A stretch of DNA of 64,000 nt from Sympetrum striolatum (GCA_947579665.1 OX388347.1:23304562-23368561), one strand, 5' to 3'. Numbered from the stretch's first letter, positions 1-13,735 are shown. Program-made: numbers and translations. The notes: a model not told the origin generated them from the sequence alone.

Positions 1-274
1 ACTTATATTATTAATACAGGTTACTATTGTACCAAATCTTTTCCGATTGCCTGCAATATAAATGGTCTCAGTGCAGTGAATTTCATTTCTCCCTCTTTTA
101 TTCTCTCTTAGATATAAAAATGATAATACGTTTATTTGAGTTGCAAAAATACCTCCGAAGTTTGGTTCTACCTGGTCTTCATTAGCGGCCTTTTCTCATA
201 TGTACAGTCTGCATCTAATTGCCAATAATTTTCTTCGAGTAGTCTCAATTCCGTTACTTTTATTTCTTTGCAAG
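1..274 (+). other. Probable 3' part of an intron
   Basis: No open reading frame of note. The stretch ends in a long pyrimidine-rich run (about 251-270) followed by AAG at 272-274, which fits a splice acceptor for the exon that follows. An in-frame TAG at 240-242 shows that the reading frame of that exon does not extend further upstream, so either it is spliced here or the downstream frame is fortuitous. Intron status is inferred only from this acceptor. Confidence 0.4.
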
Positions 275-458
275 TCTATACCTTCCAAGCGCCGATGGAG
301 TATCGCAGTTTAGAGTTAAGAGAGAGGCCCGAAACGTTCATTTGAGAGCTGATGATGCGGATAAGCGTCTGGAAGACTTAAATCATCTAAATCAACGGAT
401 TTCCAAATTAAAAGAGATGCTTCTTCGTGAGAGAGCGGTTAAAGCGGCAGTATCCTGA
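275..458 (+). CDS. Probable terminal exon of a coiled-coil protein
   Basis: Without an ATG until near its end, this frame reads 60 codons to a TGA at 456-458. The exon would begin with the last base of a split codon after the acceptor at 273-274. The peptide is highly charged. Its second half has leucine or isoleucine at exon residues 35, 38, 42, 45 and 49, the 3-4-3-4 spacing of a coiled coil, and it ends in a basic tail (RERAVKAAVS). This composition, with a strong pyrimidine tract and AG directly upstream, is the best coding signal in the window. I do not recognise the family, so the rest of the gene should lie upstream of this window. An alternative acceptor is the CAG at 306-308, which has a poorer pyrimidine tract. 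No poly(A) signal was pinned down; the first AATAAA I noticed downstream is near 1678. A chance open frame of this length cannot be fully excluded. Confidence 0.55.
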
Positions 459-3400
459 TTCCTCGGTCATGATTTTCGAACATTTCGGAATGATTCATGA
501 TTTCGATAATTGTTATAATGTTTGAGCGCGCGCTCTAAAATTCGGCACGATCTTGCATGGACTGTAAAATACATGAAACGAACGCGTGGTCCGAGTCGCA
601 CCAGAAGAAGGTCGTTAATTCTCCGAGTTTTCGATACACATTCGGGTTCTCGGACCGCTTTCTCTTATGAGAGCGAGCTTCCTATATCATATCATGACTT
701 TTGCCCTTTCCCAGCTCACTTTCGCTACACCTTCGAATTTTCCTCTCCTTCCCTTTTTCTCCCCCTTCTCATACCCTTTTCTCTGAATCTGTCCTTCGCT
801 CCTTCCCCAACTTTATCCTCCCGTCGCCTTTTGACCTCTTTCGCTACACTCCTCGCGTATCCCTTCCGAAAAATCCGGTTCTCGCCATCTCTCTCCAATT
901 TTGACCGCTAGAGGGATTCCCATGCCTCCGTGACGTTTCTGACCGTTGGCTTTCTTGCCTTCGGTAAAAAACCCGCCATGGGCTCGTAATTTTTTACCTT
1001 TAGTTCCTCCAAAACAATGTGACGTCAGAAGTTACCTACATTTCCGAACGAGGAAGAGATGGGTCTCAATGTTCTTCCTACCCAAACACAAAAATAGATC
1101 CTCATTATCATATTATATAATAGTTACTCTCTTAAATTCTCCTCTCATTCTGAGCGACGCTCAGGAAATGGATTTCATCGTTGACTCCCATTTCGTCTTT
1201 TTATTAGAATTTTATTAGACACTAAAAGTCAGCCTAATACCAACACTGGCTTTTTGTAAGAGCTGCGATATGTTAATTAGGGGTTAATAGGATTCGAAAT
1301 GCATTCTACCTAATTTTAGATACAATTTACAAATGATATTATAGTTTCAAAGCATCATTTTTATCAATCCGTTATTTCCACGTCCAGAGTTCCTTTTACT
1401 TTAAAGAAACATTAAAAAGAAAGACGTTAGGACGAAATTGATGCTCTAAAACATTTATGGAACCAGTATAATAATCTCACCTGATGAATAACACATTATT
1501 TGTATGTAATCTTAAAATGTTACAGCAACATAACAAGAAATCAAGATGTCGATTCTTCAACTATTCTTGAGTTGTGATACCTTACGACCTCTTTTATGCT
1601 TGCGCTTAAAGAAGTTTTAAGATGATTTGCGAACTTTTTATGATATGGCGTTTACATGAAAATAATTGTTAATTCCAAATAAACTCGATGATTCGACAAG
1701 AGATGTAGAAGAGGTGAAGTCCGATTTCCTTAGAGAACACCGATAGATTAGCTGTTATTGAACAATTAATAAATAGCCACGCAGTCATATCCTACATTGA
1801 GTAAGATTAAATAGTGGCACAACCTAAACCATTTTTTAAAATTTTGCTTTCTCGTAAGAACCAAAGCAGCCTTAAAATGTAACTTTAACTTTTATAACTT
1901 TCTATCCATTCTTTGCCTTTAGATTAGGCAGTGAAATGTAGAAGCTAAACGGAGAATCCACCGACGAATTTCAGAAAATCAAGCTGTCGTAACTCCTCTG
2001 CACAATGAGCGCAGTAATTTATTTTTATTATATATGTGGTTTTAAAATAATATCTATATGTCTATTCCAAATATCTTTTAAATCTTTTGCGGCCTTTTCG
2101 CCAACCCAGAGCTGTTGCACATCGCTAAAAATAGTTAGTATTTTTTCAATTAGAGAATTGACGAGACTGAAGATCATTTCTAAGAGAATAAGGAATAATA
2201 ATATTATAATATCATGATAAAGAATGGAAACCTCTGAATTATTCCTTGATAGTGAGAAATAAATATACTTCGACTCCTAATGAACGACAGAAGAGTTGAA
2301 TAGTTTTGAATTGACTGCTTACGCCTTTCAATCTTAAACGTGAAACCAGTCTGCAGTGACATGGAAATCAATCTACGAAATTCTACTACAGGATTTTTAA
2401 AAATTTTCTTACAACTTAAGAGCCTGAACGTAATGATTGGAGACATTCTACCATATGTACGATATGCAATATCGAGCAATTCACAGAGCAAATAGATTTT
2501 ACTACGTGCTCCGTAAGTTCTTTGAATAAGTAGCCGTCTCTTTATTAATCGGCAACAAAGGTATTTATCCCCTTCTCCATTTCTCACCATCTTGGGCGAT
2601 ATTCATGGCCAAGATTCCGTCTGCTGTATGTCGAGCCCCGAGGCGACAATAAATACTTGCACGCAAATGCGAAGATTTCTTCCTTTTCCATTCGACTTTG
2701 AGAGGAATATTTCTGCTCACAGGAAACTCATATCGAGTCCTGTTTGCGAGAATATCTACATACATTTGGAACAAAAGGAATTTTATCATCATCAAATGCG
2801 ACCTTTTTTGTTTCTTAATTAGATTGGTTTTACTGAATAAGTGTATTTATTATTTGAATTACATGGAGGAAATTTTATGGCCGAGTAAAATTTGTAACTA
2901 ACGAAAATATTTTAGTCACTCTGTTGCTTTGGAAACCCATCTTAACCTGCAAAACTGAGACGAGAAAAAATTAAGCTGGAAAGACAGAGAGAAAAGATAC
3001 ATGATTACTCGAATCGAAGATGAAGTCTTGGAGAGACTTCCACATACCAAAGACTACTGGGCAAAGAATCCACTGTATACTTGTATGTGCCTCGTACTTT
3101 GGAATTTCAAAACGTAAGTCTAAATAAACACGTTTCTTCTTCAGCAATCTATTTTGATTTTTAGGAATGAGCTAGCATTAATAGTAATATTGTTATTTCC
3201 AGAATTACAGTGACGAGTAATCATCAATCTATCATTTATCAAATAATAAATAAAAATCTATATATCTCCAGGGTTTAGCTACAATTATGCAATCTCCAAA
3301 TATCTTTTTACTATTCACGCGCGAGACTTTTTACAATATTGATTTATCGCTTAATTTACATAATTGATTCGAAAGACTTATAGGGAAATAAAATTAACGC

Positions 3401-3958
3401 TGAAACAAAAAAATTGTAATTAAGTTTCTTTTTGATAAGTCATTGCGGTATATTGATCAAGTATACTTATTACTGAATTTTATTTAATTACCACTGAATC
3501 GGTTCGCTCGTTTGGTAAAGTACAATTTAAGAAAATAGAATATTATTATCTATTTGTTCCATGGAAGTCATACGGAAAAGGTAGCTCTATATTTCCGAGA
3601 AGCATGCTGCGAACTGTGTATTCATTGCTCGACTGATGTAAAGAGCGATGTGAACAAATCAGGGATACACGACGGGAAAATCCATCACATCATGTGCGAC
3701 ACCTTCAAATCATAGACCTCTGAGATTCAATCTCTTTCCCTTCTCGTTATGAATGATGTTTTCGAGGAGAACACAGCGGTGAGTTTTGTAAACTCTAACA
3801 CCGAAGCAGCGAAATCTAATTTGTGACAAGCAATATGGCCTCTCCCCGTGATCTATCAGTCGAAGACTGTTGGGAGGTGTACCCTCTAAGGAGAGTCGAA
3901 CGATAGGTAATTAGCTGGAGAAGTTGCAGTCACAGCCTCCAGCACATCTTTCCCCCAG
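459..3958. other. Non-coding stretch, possible 3' UTR then intergenic
   Basis: AT-rich sequence with many short frames and no supported gene. If the exon ending at 458 is real, the first part is its 3' UTR. About 690-905 is pyrimidine-rich and is listed separately. A strong donor-like GTAAGT sits at about 3114, but the frame leading to it is open for only about 49 codons and has no clear acceptor. Confidence 0.6.
690..905 (+). repeat. Pyrimidine-rich block (C/T on + strand)
   Basis: For about 200 bases the plus strand is dominated by C and T, with runs such as CTCTCCTTCCCTTTTTCTCC. Two overlapping frames are open here, but their serine, leucine, phenylalanine and proline-rich peptides simply mirror the base bias, so they are not taken as genes. 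It is not a clean tandem repeat. Polypyrimidine tracts of this kind can form triplex or unpaired DNA, or be an expanded regulatory tract; nothing here decides. Confidence 0.5.
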
Positions 3959-4225
3959 CAATCATCGTCACTCCCATTTCCTTTCCGTATCCCACCAATT
4001 GAAACTTCCTCACGTTATTCTTAACATCGAGGCCAACGACTTTTTTTGCATGTCCGTTGCCAAGAGCAGCTGCACTAAAACAATGAACGAACATTACTGG
4101 TGGGTTATTTTATGTATCTCCGAGTGGGCGATTTGTCTCAAGATTTTAGCGCCTTACGCCGCTATGCGTTTAAGCGTCACTTATCGCTTCAGGGATCCGA
4201 AGGATGAAACCATCCTGCAATTAAG
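3959..4225 (+). CDS. Weak candidate internal exon
   Basis: An 89-codon stretch is open on the plus strand between a good acceptor (CTTTCCCCCAG ending at 3958) and a reasonable donor (AAG then GTAAAT, with GT at 4226-4227). Its length is a multiple of three, so inclusion would keep the frame. The peptide includes NEHYWWVILCISEWAICL and ends YRFRDPKDETILQL. I recognise no domain. A hydrophobic segment around the WWVILCISEW part could be membrane-associated. The splice sites could be coincidental, because no partner exon was found on either side. This is a candidate only. Confidence 0.2.
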
Positions 4226-4619
4226 GTAAATTCGAAATATATGGAGCGGAGTTATGTATAGTTTACACTTGGAGGGAAATATTTTAATTTGCTAATGAAT
4301 ATCTTTATAATAATGCCCAACTTCTCGTGCTGACGTACCTGGTGTTCTTCAAGGCTACTACCTGTTTACTCTTTGTAGTTCATTTTGATGTAATATTCCC
4401 AATATGTTTTAGTTCATGATGCCTGAATGATCTACCCTTCAATATTGCCTTCATACTATGAGTAACCAGCTGGTCGTGAATACATTCTAAATCGTTCAGC
4501 ATTTATCATCTACACCTGGGAAAAATTGGATAAATTACAGGTAGAATTCGATGTATATGCAGTGAGGTATCTATGATGATAATCAAAGATGAGAAATGGA
4601 TACGAAGATGAACATGGTA
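4226..4619. other. Non-coding spacer
   Basis: AT-rich sequence with no supported coding frame. Its right part (roughly 4565-4619) may be the body of the SINE that follows on the minus strand. Confidence 0.5.
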
Positions 4620-4702
4620 TTAACGGGATTTGGACCCCTGACCTCTCTGTATTAGGCAACTATGCTTGCCAACCATTATATCGCCAGGGTCACGCAGCAT
4701 CC
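4620..4702 (-). repeat. tRNA-derived SINE head
   Basis: Read on the minus strand, this stretch has an A-box-like TGGCGATATAATGG, then a T-arm-like segment with the B-box form GGGTCCAAATCCC. Their order and spacing fit an internal RNA polymerase III promoter. The anticodon and acceptor arms do not form a proper cloverleaf, so it is a SINE head or tRNA pseudogene rather than a working tRNA gene. The 3' body would run toward lower coordinates, roughly to 4560, but its end was not resolved. SINEs of this class move using a partner LINE's enzymes. No target duplication was identified. Confidence 0.5.
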
Positions 4703-7700
4703 ATAGCGGAATTGCATTCTGAATAAATGAACAGAGATCAAGGCAGCGGAGGAATTGAATTTCACAGTACAGAATTGACAGTTCCATCATCTCTAGCTTT
4801 ACAGCTATCGGTTATCCTCGGTCCTTCTAGCTTAGAAACGCATTTTAAATTTGACACTGAATGGATTAGATATTGAACTGAAGACTCAGGGATCAACTCG
4901 AAGTAAATAAAGTTTATATAATTGACTCTAGGACAATGCACGGCTAAACCAGCTGAGGGGAAAATGCCTTCATCTCCGGGGAGCTTATCTGTTTTCATCA
5001 CCGATTCCGTTTTTTTCCTTTTACATAAATACTGAAGAATATATCCAAAGAAAATTATTTTTCAGAAATTTTGCTAAGCAAAGGATTCCATTCTTGACCG
5101 CGTCTCCCCGCTTCAAAGAAATCTAATTACCACGTCATTCCTAATTTAGTATCTATTCGTCCTTAATTAAGCCCTCTACTTGCACCCGGATGCCGCTGCC
5201 TGAAAAACCGACATAAAATATAAGTTTCGCCAAGTGGAGGAAAAAATCGCGACCATCCTCTCATTTTAAAGCGAGGGCGAAATAACGGAAGATTCAATAA
5301 ATTTCGTATTTTACGTAAAGAGGGGAGAAGCGCTTGCCAATTAAAATATCTTGCTCTCGGACTGCCCCCATCTCGCAGGCGTTGGCTTTTTTGTTTTATA
5401 AAATGAAATTTTATATCGAGATGCCCCAAAGGAGATACATTTGCAGGCATCCCCTCCTTTCCCACCCCCACATGGAATGCGAATGAAATTCTCATCCAGG
5501 GGAACTGGTTCGCTGTTAAGATGGCGATGGTGATTGCAGAGCGAGGGAAGTGTTAGGCGTTGGAGAGAATGTATGGGGTAGATGCTCCGCCAATTGACGA
5601 GGAGCTTATCCCAAAGGATTTCACTTCCCCCTGGATTCGAGAAAAATTTACTTCAAATTGAAATAAAAATTGCCGGTAATTGAAGAATTAGATCAGTTTT
5701 CTCGCGAAGATGCAACAGACTTGCGTGGTAAGCGAAACGGTTTTATTGAAGAAACAGCAACAATTATTTATATTTTATGAGTCTTTATATTTTAATTGCT
5801 GATAAGGGGAATACAAATATTCTTTGTAGCCATTAAAATCAAATTTTACCGTTATTACGAGTCTAAAATTGTCATCAAATACCGGCATAAAAATCAAACC
5901 CAAGCTCCTTCATGGAAGGAGACCTAATCCTTAAAGTGTGGAGATTAGTATTGAGCTATGGTACTGAGGTAAATGGTAATATCCAATTTAAAGGACTGAA
6001 AAATTCACACTGAATAGCCATTAAGAAAATATGATATAAAGTGAAAAAAGTTTAATTAATATGAATTAAATATTCTCATGAAATAAACAACTAGTTAAGT
6101 TTAAGTTTCAGTGACTAGAGTGGAATCAAATGTTTGATTCCTCAAATTTGAAATGTCGTTTAAGGAGCGATCGAATTTGAAAAATCTGATTTAGTCCGTA
6201 GTAAGCAAATTTAGTATTGAAGCATATTCAACAGTGCAAGCATCTTTTCCGATTCTAATAATAAGCTGGAAAAGTAATATGAAAACATTCCAACACGTTT
6301 CAATATATATTGGAAAATAATGATCCCACCAACTGTTATTGAAATGCTGCATCGCAACTTGCGATCCACCCTCAGATCTTTATAGTATATCGTTCCAACA
6401 ATAGCCTCTTTCTTACGCTTCCAGGAAAACTCGTAAGTAAGTCTGCAGGGGAAAAATCGTCTTATATCTCCCTCATCTCACTCACACCGATGGAAAACCG
6501 GAGAAAGGAGAGGAGGATTTTTCGTAATCACAACTAAAACATCGCTTCCATTCGACTTCTCTGTTACGGGCGGATTAAATTATGCACATCTCCGAAGATG
6601 CAACGAGCCGATGCAACTTTCGCCCGGGAGGGCGGGCTGAAACTGCGAGCATCATAGACGGAATTTTAGCCTCATCTCCAACCATCTCGTTCCTAACAGA
6701 CGTTGCATATTGCTTGAGGAATCACTTCATATCGACATTGAATTCATCGGGGGATCGTGCCCCCGATTATAGCCGTCGGAAGAGCCTAGTCTCGTCGTTT
6801 GAAAATTCGATCTAAGCGTTCGATCTTACTGCAATGTAAGACGAGCGAATGGAATTTAATTGAAATTAAAACGCTCGCCTGTTTCTCCACTATTTTTTTA
6901 TCGATCTCAGGTAAATCAATAGAGTCGGAGGGTTTATGACATCCTCTTCAATTTACCACTTCCTGCACCGAGCTTCCTTAATGCATAAAAATGACGTAAC
7001 GGTCGCCGCTTTTGAGGCGCTTGAATCGATCCTTTTTCCGCTCTTTCAATGGCGGCCAACTTGGCTTTTCATTTAACGCCCGCGAGTAAACACGGACCTA
7101 ACATCGTCTCTCATTACGAGTATCCTTCATGCGCCGCCAACTCCTCTTTTTATGGGATTCTATGGGCTTAACTAAGCCGTCGGCAAGTTTTGTTTGTATA
7201 CCTTATCCTCATTAATCCCTTCTCTTCTCCGACTACTTTCTTTTGTTCGCGGAGTGGTTTTACGATCGGGTCGCGACCTCCGCTCCGCGCCCACAAACAA
7301 AAGACGGTGAGAGGAAGCTTGAACGACCGACCGATTGATTATACAAGGCTTGTGCGGATTCTTGTGTCAGATTAAGGCTTGCGGGGATCGCTTAAAAGGT
7401 GGGCATCGGGTTGGACCTTGGAGGAATGGGTGAAGGATTGGTCGTCGAACGTGTGGATTGGAGACACCGAGGGAGAGATGCCACTTCTCACTTCCGCTTG
7501 CAGATGAAAAATCCAAACACGGAAGAATGCCTCTGAGTGTGCTGATACGCACCTGCGTCGCCCAAGGAATTCTCAAATATTTATATTTCTTCGATCATTA
7601 TCACGAGTTAGGCCTGGCAAATGCGTCTATCGATACTGGTTATTGGGAAGCTTTTACAAGTATGTTTTACAAATATGTTAATTACAGCATGCAGATAAAA

Positions 7701-10700
7701 TTAAGGAAAGGAATTGTACAGAATATTTATCAAATATACTAAATAATACTGGAACACGGATTATACGAACATTATTAAATGTTCTTATGTTGACTATGGT
7801 CTCACAATTGATTAATAAACTCTACTAGTACTTAAAGTGAACACAATGGCATTTCTTGGAGAACCATTATGTACGTCCTACACCAATAAATTCTTTGGTG
7901 AACTGCTCATCTAATATACTAAGTAAAACACCAGTTAGTCAAGTCAACATTGACATTTGTCAGAATTCGTCAATTGCCGTAAGGTACTGAGGTAGTCTAA
8001 GCTTGCTCTCCCTACAGATTCGAATTCGTAGGAAGTGTCAACGATCATTACAAATTCAAAGCAATCGAAGACGAAATCGGAGAAAACGATCGATAGAGTA
8101 CAACAATTAGATTCTCTTTTCATATCCATGGGAATATACAGTATTAATATTCCAGAAAGCAAATTAGAAACAAGTGAAATTTTGCCAATCGGTCTCAATC
8201 CTTCTAATTAGTCAAATAGCTAAAGAATACTAATAATTTAATGCATTTTTCTCACGTCATTTTAATTATTGAAGTAAAAATGATTGACATGAATAAATAA
8301 TATTTAATATCCAAAGAAATTGAGTATTTTACTTCATTACAGTCAAAGATAACTTGAGACTAAGAGGAATAATATGCAACCGACATTATTTTGGTCACCA
8401 TTCCATGACACTCAGCTATTATTTTCTTATCCCAACTAAGAGCATAATTCTATTTTATAAATTTAATCAGTTTGTGAAAGAAGCACATGCAATAAATTGA
8501 ACAGAATCCTGATTTGGGCAGGGAAATATTTCTGGAACTTAATATTACTGGATTTGTTCGAATGAAAATATCTTCCAGTAGGAGGTATGAGAGGCCTTTT
8601 GCGAACTGATGCAAATTCCATATCGACCTTCGATCGCTTTGGCAAAGAGTAAAGTATTATTATCGCGATTATTATAGGCGTGTCACAAATAGAAGGCTTT
8701 ACATCCTATCTCAAGAGCCTCCGGGGGCGGATTTCGATGCAAAGACATTTGTAAGCGGATTCAGTTACGCTATCAACAAGATTTGCAGAACTGATAAAAA
8801 TTTACCCTAGATCCCTACTCGCATATCTTCGAAACCGCCGATTTTTAAAAGATTTCACTCAGTTCGCAATTTTCACTTCAATGGACCGCAAACGCGGCGT
8901 AACTCCGATCCTGCCGGAGGTTGTTGAATGTTGCGTTTCCTTTTGAGTCACATTCTAAATATAGACGAAGAAACGAAGAAAGCAAATTAAGGAAGGGAAA
9001 GCAGAGGTGAAATATTTCATCATTTTCACATCAGCCTTTTGAGATTCTTCGCTAAACAGGTGCGAGAGGTAGAAGATGGAGGTAATTCTCCATCGCATTT
9101 ATTCTCTCTCTCTTTCCTTTTCTTGATTCCAATGAAACGTTAGTTCTTTCTCTTTACTTTCACCCCGAGGGAAGAGCAATTCACGAGGTACTCCGTGCGA
9201 CTGAGGATGAGTTCCTCCAATTTGATATGCGGGAGTGGAATTGCCTCTAAAGATTCTGCCGAGGCTCATCAACGACTTTAACCGTTCCCCAATTTCTACT
9301 CATCTCTCCTCGTAGCTCTTTCTTTCACCTCTTCCTGCATTAGAAGAATCAAAAATTGCCAATGTAAAAGCTTCATTATATATTAAACAGTTTAAATTAT
9401 GAAAAAACGAAGCTGATTAAAATCTCTGTCAATCGAATTTCTCTTGGCAACTAAAATACGACACAATGGATTTGAAAGTGCGAAATCTGGTTTATTGCTG
9501 TGAATTACAACTTCTAATCCTTTCCTTCCAGAAACAAGGGAATGAAGTGAGAAGGAAACTTAAAGTTACGTTTATGTAAAATATGAATATATTTTTGTGT
9601 GAAAACTAGTCATTATGTTTTGCTTCATCAGAGAAATACAACATCTATTCCGAATTTAACTTAATTTGTCGAAACCTCCCAATTGCCCACAATCTCGATA
9701 CTCGAGTATAAACTAATTGTTCTCACAAATTGGGATTTCTGAAGGATTTCTGAAAACACAAGAATCTTGCGTGTAAGAATTTATCACCAAATATATTTTA
9801 GGTTAATTCTTATAGATAATTCGCCTAGTTATAGTCTTGATTTTTCTTTTCTTTGATAATCGACCCCCGTTTCTCTTGCATCATTCGTAAAAAACGCTCA
9901 ATCCGAAGTAGACGAAAAATAGTTATAAAATGTCTCCGTAACTTATTGTCGGTTACCAAGTAATTGCCTAATGTGAGTATTTTCTGATGAAATACTGATT
10001 TGCAACAAAGTATTACACGTCTGAAACAACGCCATTAGTCATTATAAATTACACGAAGATCCATGAGCAAGGATAGAACTATTCTGTACGAGATGATGTT
10101 AGGTAAAAGAAGAGGCAGGTGGATAACTCATTGATAAATTATCTGTAATTAAATAGTTGAAGTGGCGATGGCTGCAATGAATCTACGTTCCCTCTCGACA
10201 GATTAATTAGACTCCGCAGCACAGAGATTAAATTATTTCATCCAAGCGCAAGAATTATTATTGGGAAAGGCTAACGCTCTTTGCGCATTTGAATGCGTTA
10301 CTCATACCATTTTAATGTGAGCTTAATGACAAAGTAATTAAAATTCTCGAATAAGAATCGATAATTTGTATGGGAGGAGATTATTTTCATCTTTCGAATT
10401 AATTTTTAATTAAGTGGCAATTCGCAAAACAAACATTGCACCAAAACATAAATACCTTGACATTCGTAATACATTTTAACAAAAAAATAAGTTAAATTAA
10501 ATATCGGAAATTAGAAAGAAATTAACTATGGCTACCGAGGCAGAAGTACAAAATTTATTCATACGCAAAACTCAGGAAAATAGATATAAAAGTTTATTCA
10601 AAATGTACCAAAGAGTTAATGATTATAATTTAAAGTGGAAAAAACGACATCAGAGTCTTGATTTCATTCGTCGGTACTGCATGCAATTCTTTAGTTACAG

Positions 10701-13700
10701 AAATGCTGGCAAACTAAATTAATTTTATTTTCTCCTGGGTCTCACGTAGTCGTAAAGATGATGAATTGAAACTCAAAAGCGCTAATTAAGGCTGTTTAAA
10801 AGATAAAGAAACAAATCGAAATCACCCAAAATGAGGTAAGCTTCAGTGAAAATTCTCAGCAAGAGCTAGAACAAAAAGCAGAGATATATGGGAAAACAAT
10901 TCACGGGAAAGTAGTAAAGGAACGGCGATAGCGTATGTAACAAATCTTATTTCACGCATAATGCTCATGAGAAACGGAACGTCTTTCCAGAAAACGGAAA
11001 TTCTACTTTGCTAAAATAGAATGAGGGAATTACAGAATGCAAACTGTAATATAGAGTCTCTTAATAAGTTGGAAATGATTCTTCTAAGAATAGGTGTAAT
11101 ATATTTTGAAATTTGGCTACTTTTATGCGTTATTCGAAATTGATTAAGATGATTTTGATATTAAAAATGTTCAAATTCCTTTTGACTATCCTAAAGAGAA
11201 TATTTATCTAGATATAAATGAAGCTACCAAAAACAATTCATCGTACTACTTATTGAAGAGTTATTGTGAAATGTTTGTATATAATGTGCAAGTGGAGCTG
11301 AGTAATTTTGTGATAAATAACAAAGAACTGAATACAGTTGATTAATATTATTTTTTCAGAAAGTACTCAACTGAGGACGGTTTGTCGTTCGTGTAAGTGC
11401 AATCTCTAGTCGTACGCTTTTATTTCGTTTTTTCAGCATCATTCATGAACATGGAAGCTCTAACGATATCTAACAAAGGGCTGTGGTATACTCATATAGG
11501 AGGAGGGTCCAATTAAAAATTTCTTTCAATGATAGGTCTTGCTGGCAGAAATCAATCCATCTCTATATTAACGTAAAATGTTCACGCTAATAAACTCATA
11601 AATATAAGCAATCGTCTGAATTTATCCCTGAAAGTATACAAACTACAAACCAAGTTGTTCGGAATACAAGTACAACAAATACTTTTTCGATGACAGAATC
11701 ATTTATTACTAATGATATCATCTTACCAAAGAGAGAGAGAGGGACGTTAAGATTTCGGCATCTTTCTTCGCGGTCCATTTATTGGATATAATACGAGGCG
11801 AAGACAGGCTATTATCTTACCATTGTATTAATCTGGGGAAAGATCTTTCAGCCTTTAATACGGAGAAAGTAGTAAGTTTGTTCCATCAGATTTCTCGAGG
11901 CGCAATTGTATTAGACCCTAAGATTTCCAAATTAACTTCGGCAATGAGGAGAGCGGGAACGAGGCCGCGGAGAAAACGGTTTTAAGGGTGGCTAATGAAG
12001 AATAGGCGTGCGAAAGGATGAAGCAAACTGATGATAAAAGAGATAAGAAAAGGAAGAACGATTCGAAAGCGTCTGCGGGAAAAGTCTATTTACCAGCTAC
12101 TAGGAATCGCAATTAAGTTCCCCTTTTTCCAGATAGAGACAAATGATAAATTTTTTAATGATTGAGGATGAATGGAGAAACAACGGAGTATTAACGGAGT
12201 CGGGCCCCCGGCTGATTGTAAAAATTCGCCACGGTGTATTCAAATGACGCCAACAGTATCTTTCTACGTCGTTTTATTTCCCGCGGAAGTTAAAAGGGCG
12301 AGTAATTTGCGACAGTAAATGGAGCCATTTTAATTAAAGCGGCATAAATTGGCGCTAATGAACGAAGAAATTATTGCAAAAATGCGCGCCGGATGGATGG
12401 GGAGATAGCGGTGTGGTATGATGGATCGGTTTGTCGTGAGAAAATCCTATTTGGGAAAAGGGGAGGGGATATTAGGGAGAGAATATTAGGGAGTGGGGAT
12501 GCCAGATGTGGAGCCCAAACTGATAGAGCCCCTATCGGACGTTAGATCGACACACTCGTACGTACTTTAGTAATTGGATTTTTTTCGTGAGTTTTTTCTT
12601 CGCAGCTCGCGGCTTTAGCTTAGAGAGGACTTCCTAGTTATATCATTTTGGATGTTGGCAATTTTTCACACCAGTGTATACAAGAAATCGCGAGGCAGAT
12701 AAAGTGCCGCGTAATGAACAACTGCCGCAATTTGTAGTGACAAATGTGTACATGCCGTCTGCTTGATTAATTTACTTTTCGCGACAATGAGGAATTAATT
12801 TGATAGCTACGCCAAATTTTCCACCCATCATGTAAGACTCGCTGATTTTGTGATAACTACATTGGGTGCTTCCCATAAGGAAATGATTGCCTTAAAAGAA
12901 AATGTAAACTTGGAAAAGGACCCAAGTTATCTGAACTTTCAAGCGGCAAATCACCTTTCCTACCCTTAATTGATAAATATATTGTATGTATTTGTATATG
13001 TTAATACCAATTCAACGTGGCAAGTTTGAAATCTGTGAGCCTAATAAAATACGGTTATTGGAATTCTATTTGTTCACTGGAAAAATATAATGCTCTGAAA
13101 TGCTTTCGAAAACTTTCTGTCTCGTTCATTTCAGTGAGTAAAGGTTACGGCCTATATTATGTTAAATGAAGCGTCGATGAAGGTATAAATATGCTAAATG
13201 CGAGTTTCTAATTAATTTCAGTATGTAATGATTTGCACTTGCAAATGACTTTTAATGTAACAGAAGAATATGGTTAAGATTTTTAGCATGAAATAAGAAC
13301 TTGCTTTCCTTTCTATAGCGGAAAGTTACTATAGAAAGCTTACTATAGTAAGAGAGTATGACGAGAAATATGAGAGATGTGGGAACGAAATAAATTTAAG
13401 TTGGAAGGAAAAAATGTGTATGCATTTAAGAATACTGTGTGTGGTCTATACTATATTCATAAAATTCCAACAAGAGATTTCTTAAACGATAGCAGCACGT
13501 AAAACCGCGGAGATATTATAGGTAATAATACAAGTATGAGTGCGATTGGATTTTATTTTGCTTCGCTTTTATCCTCAAATATTATTCATTTACTGATTTT
13601 CGCTCAAGAATTCGAAAGCTTTTAGCTTAATTGGAATTTCCCAATGCTTCGTCCTTCCCATATTTCTGTCTATCAAGTCCATTTGATAAAAAGAAGCTGC

Positions 13701-13735
13701 TTTCCTCTCCAATAAGGTCATATTATCTTTATGGA
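4703..13735. other. Long stretch without supported genes
   Basis: AT-rich DNA with GC-richer islands at about 6.58-7.56 kb and 12.15-12.55 kb. Scattered frames of 60-110 codons occur on both strands; none has recognisable motifs, convincing splice sites or a biased codon pattern. A perfect 7-bp hairpin (CTCCTTC-ATG-GAAGGAG) lies near 5910-5926. The frame at 10528-10722 has a good start context (ACTATGGCT) but no recognisable content. No RNA gene or full-length mobile element was seen. Confidence 0.6.

Noticed and set aside
2956..3113. Frame leading to a strong GTAAGT donor
   Set aside because: Only about 49 codons open and no credible acceptor; a single donor-like match is common by chance.
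10528..10722. 64-codon frame with good start context
   Set aside because: No recognisable motif, short, in AT-rich DNA where such frames are expected.
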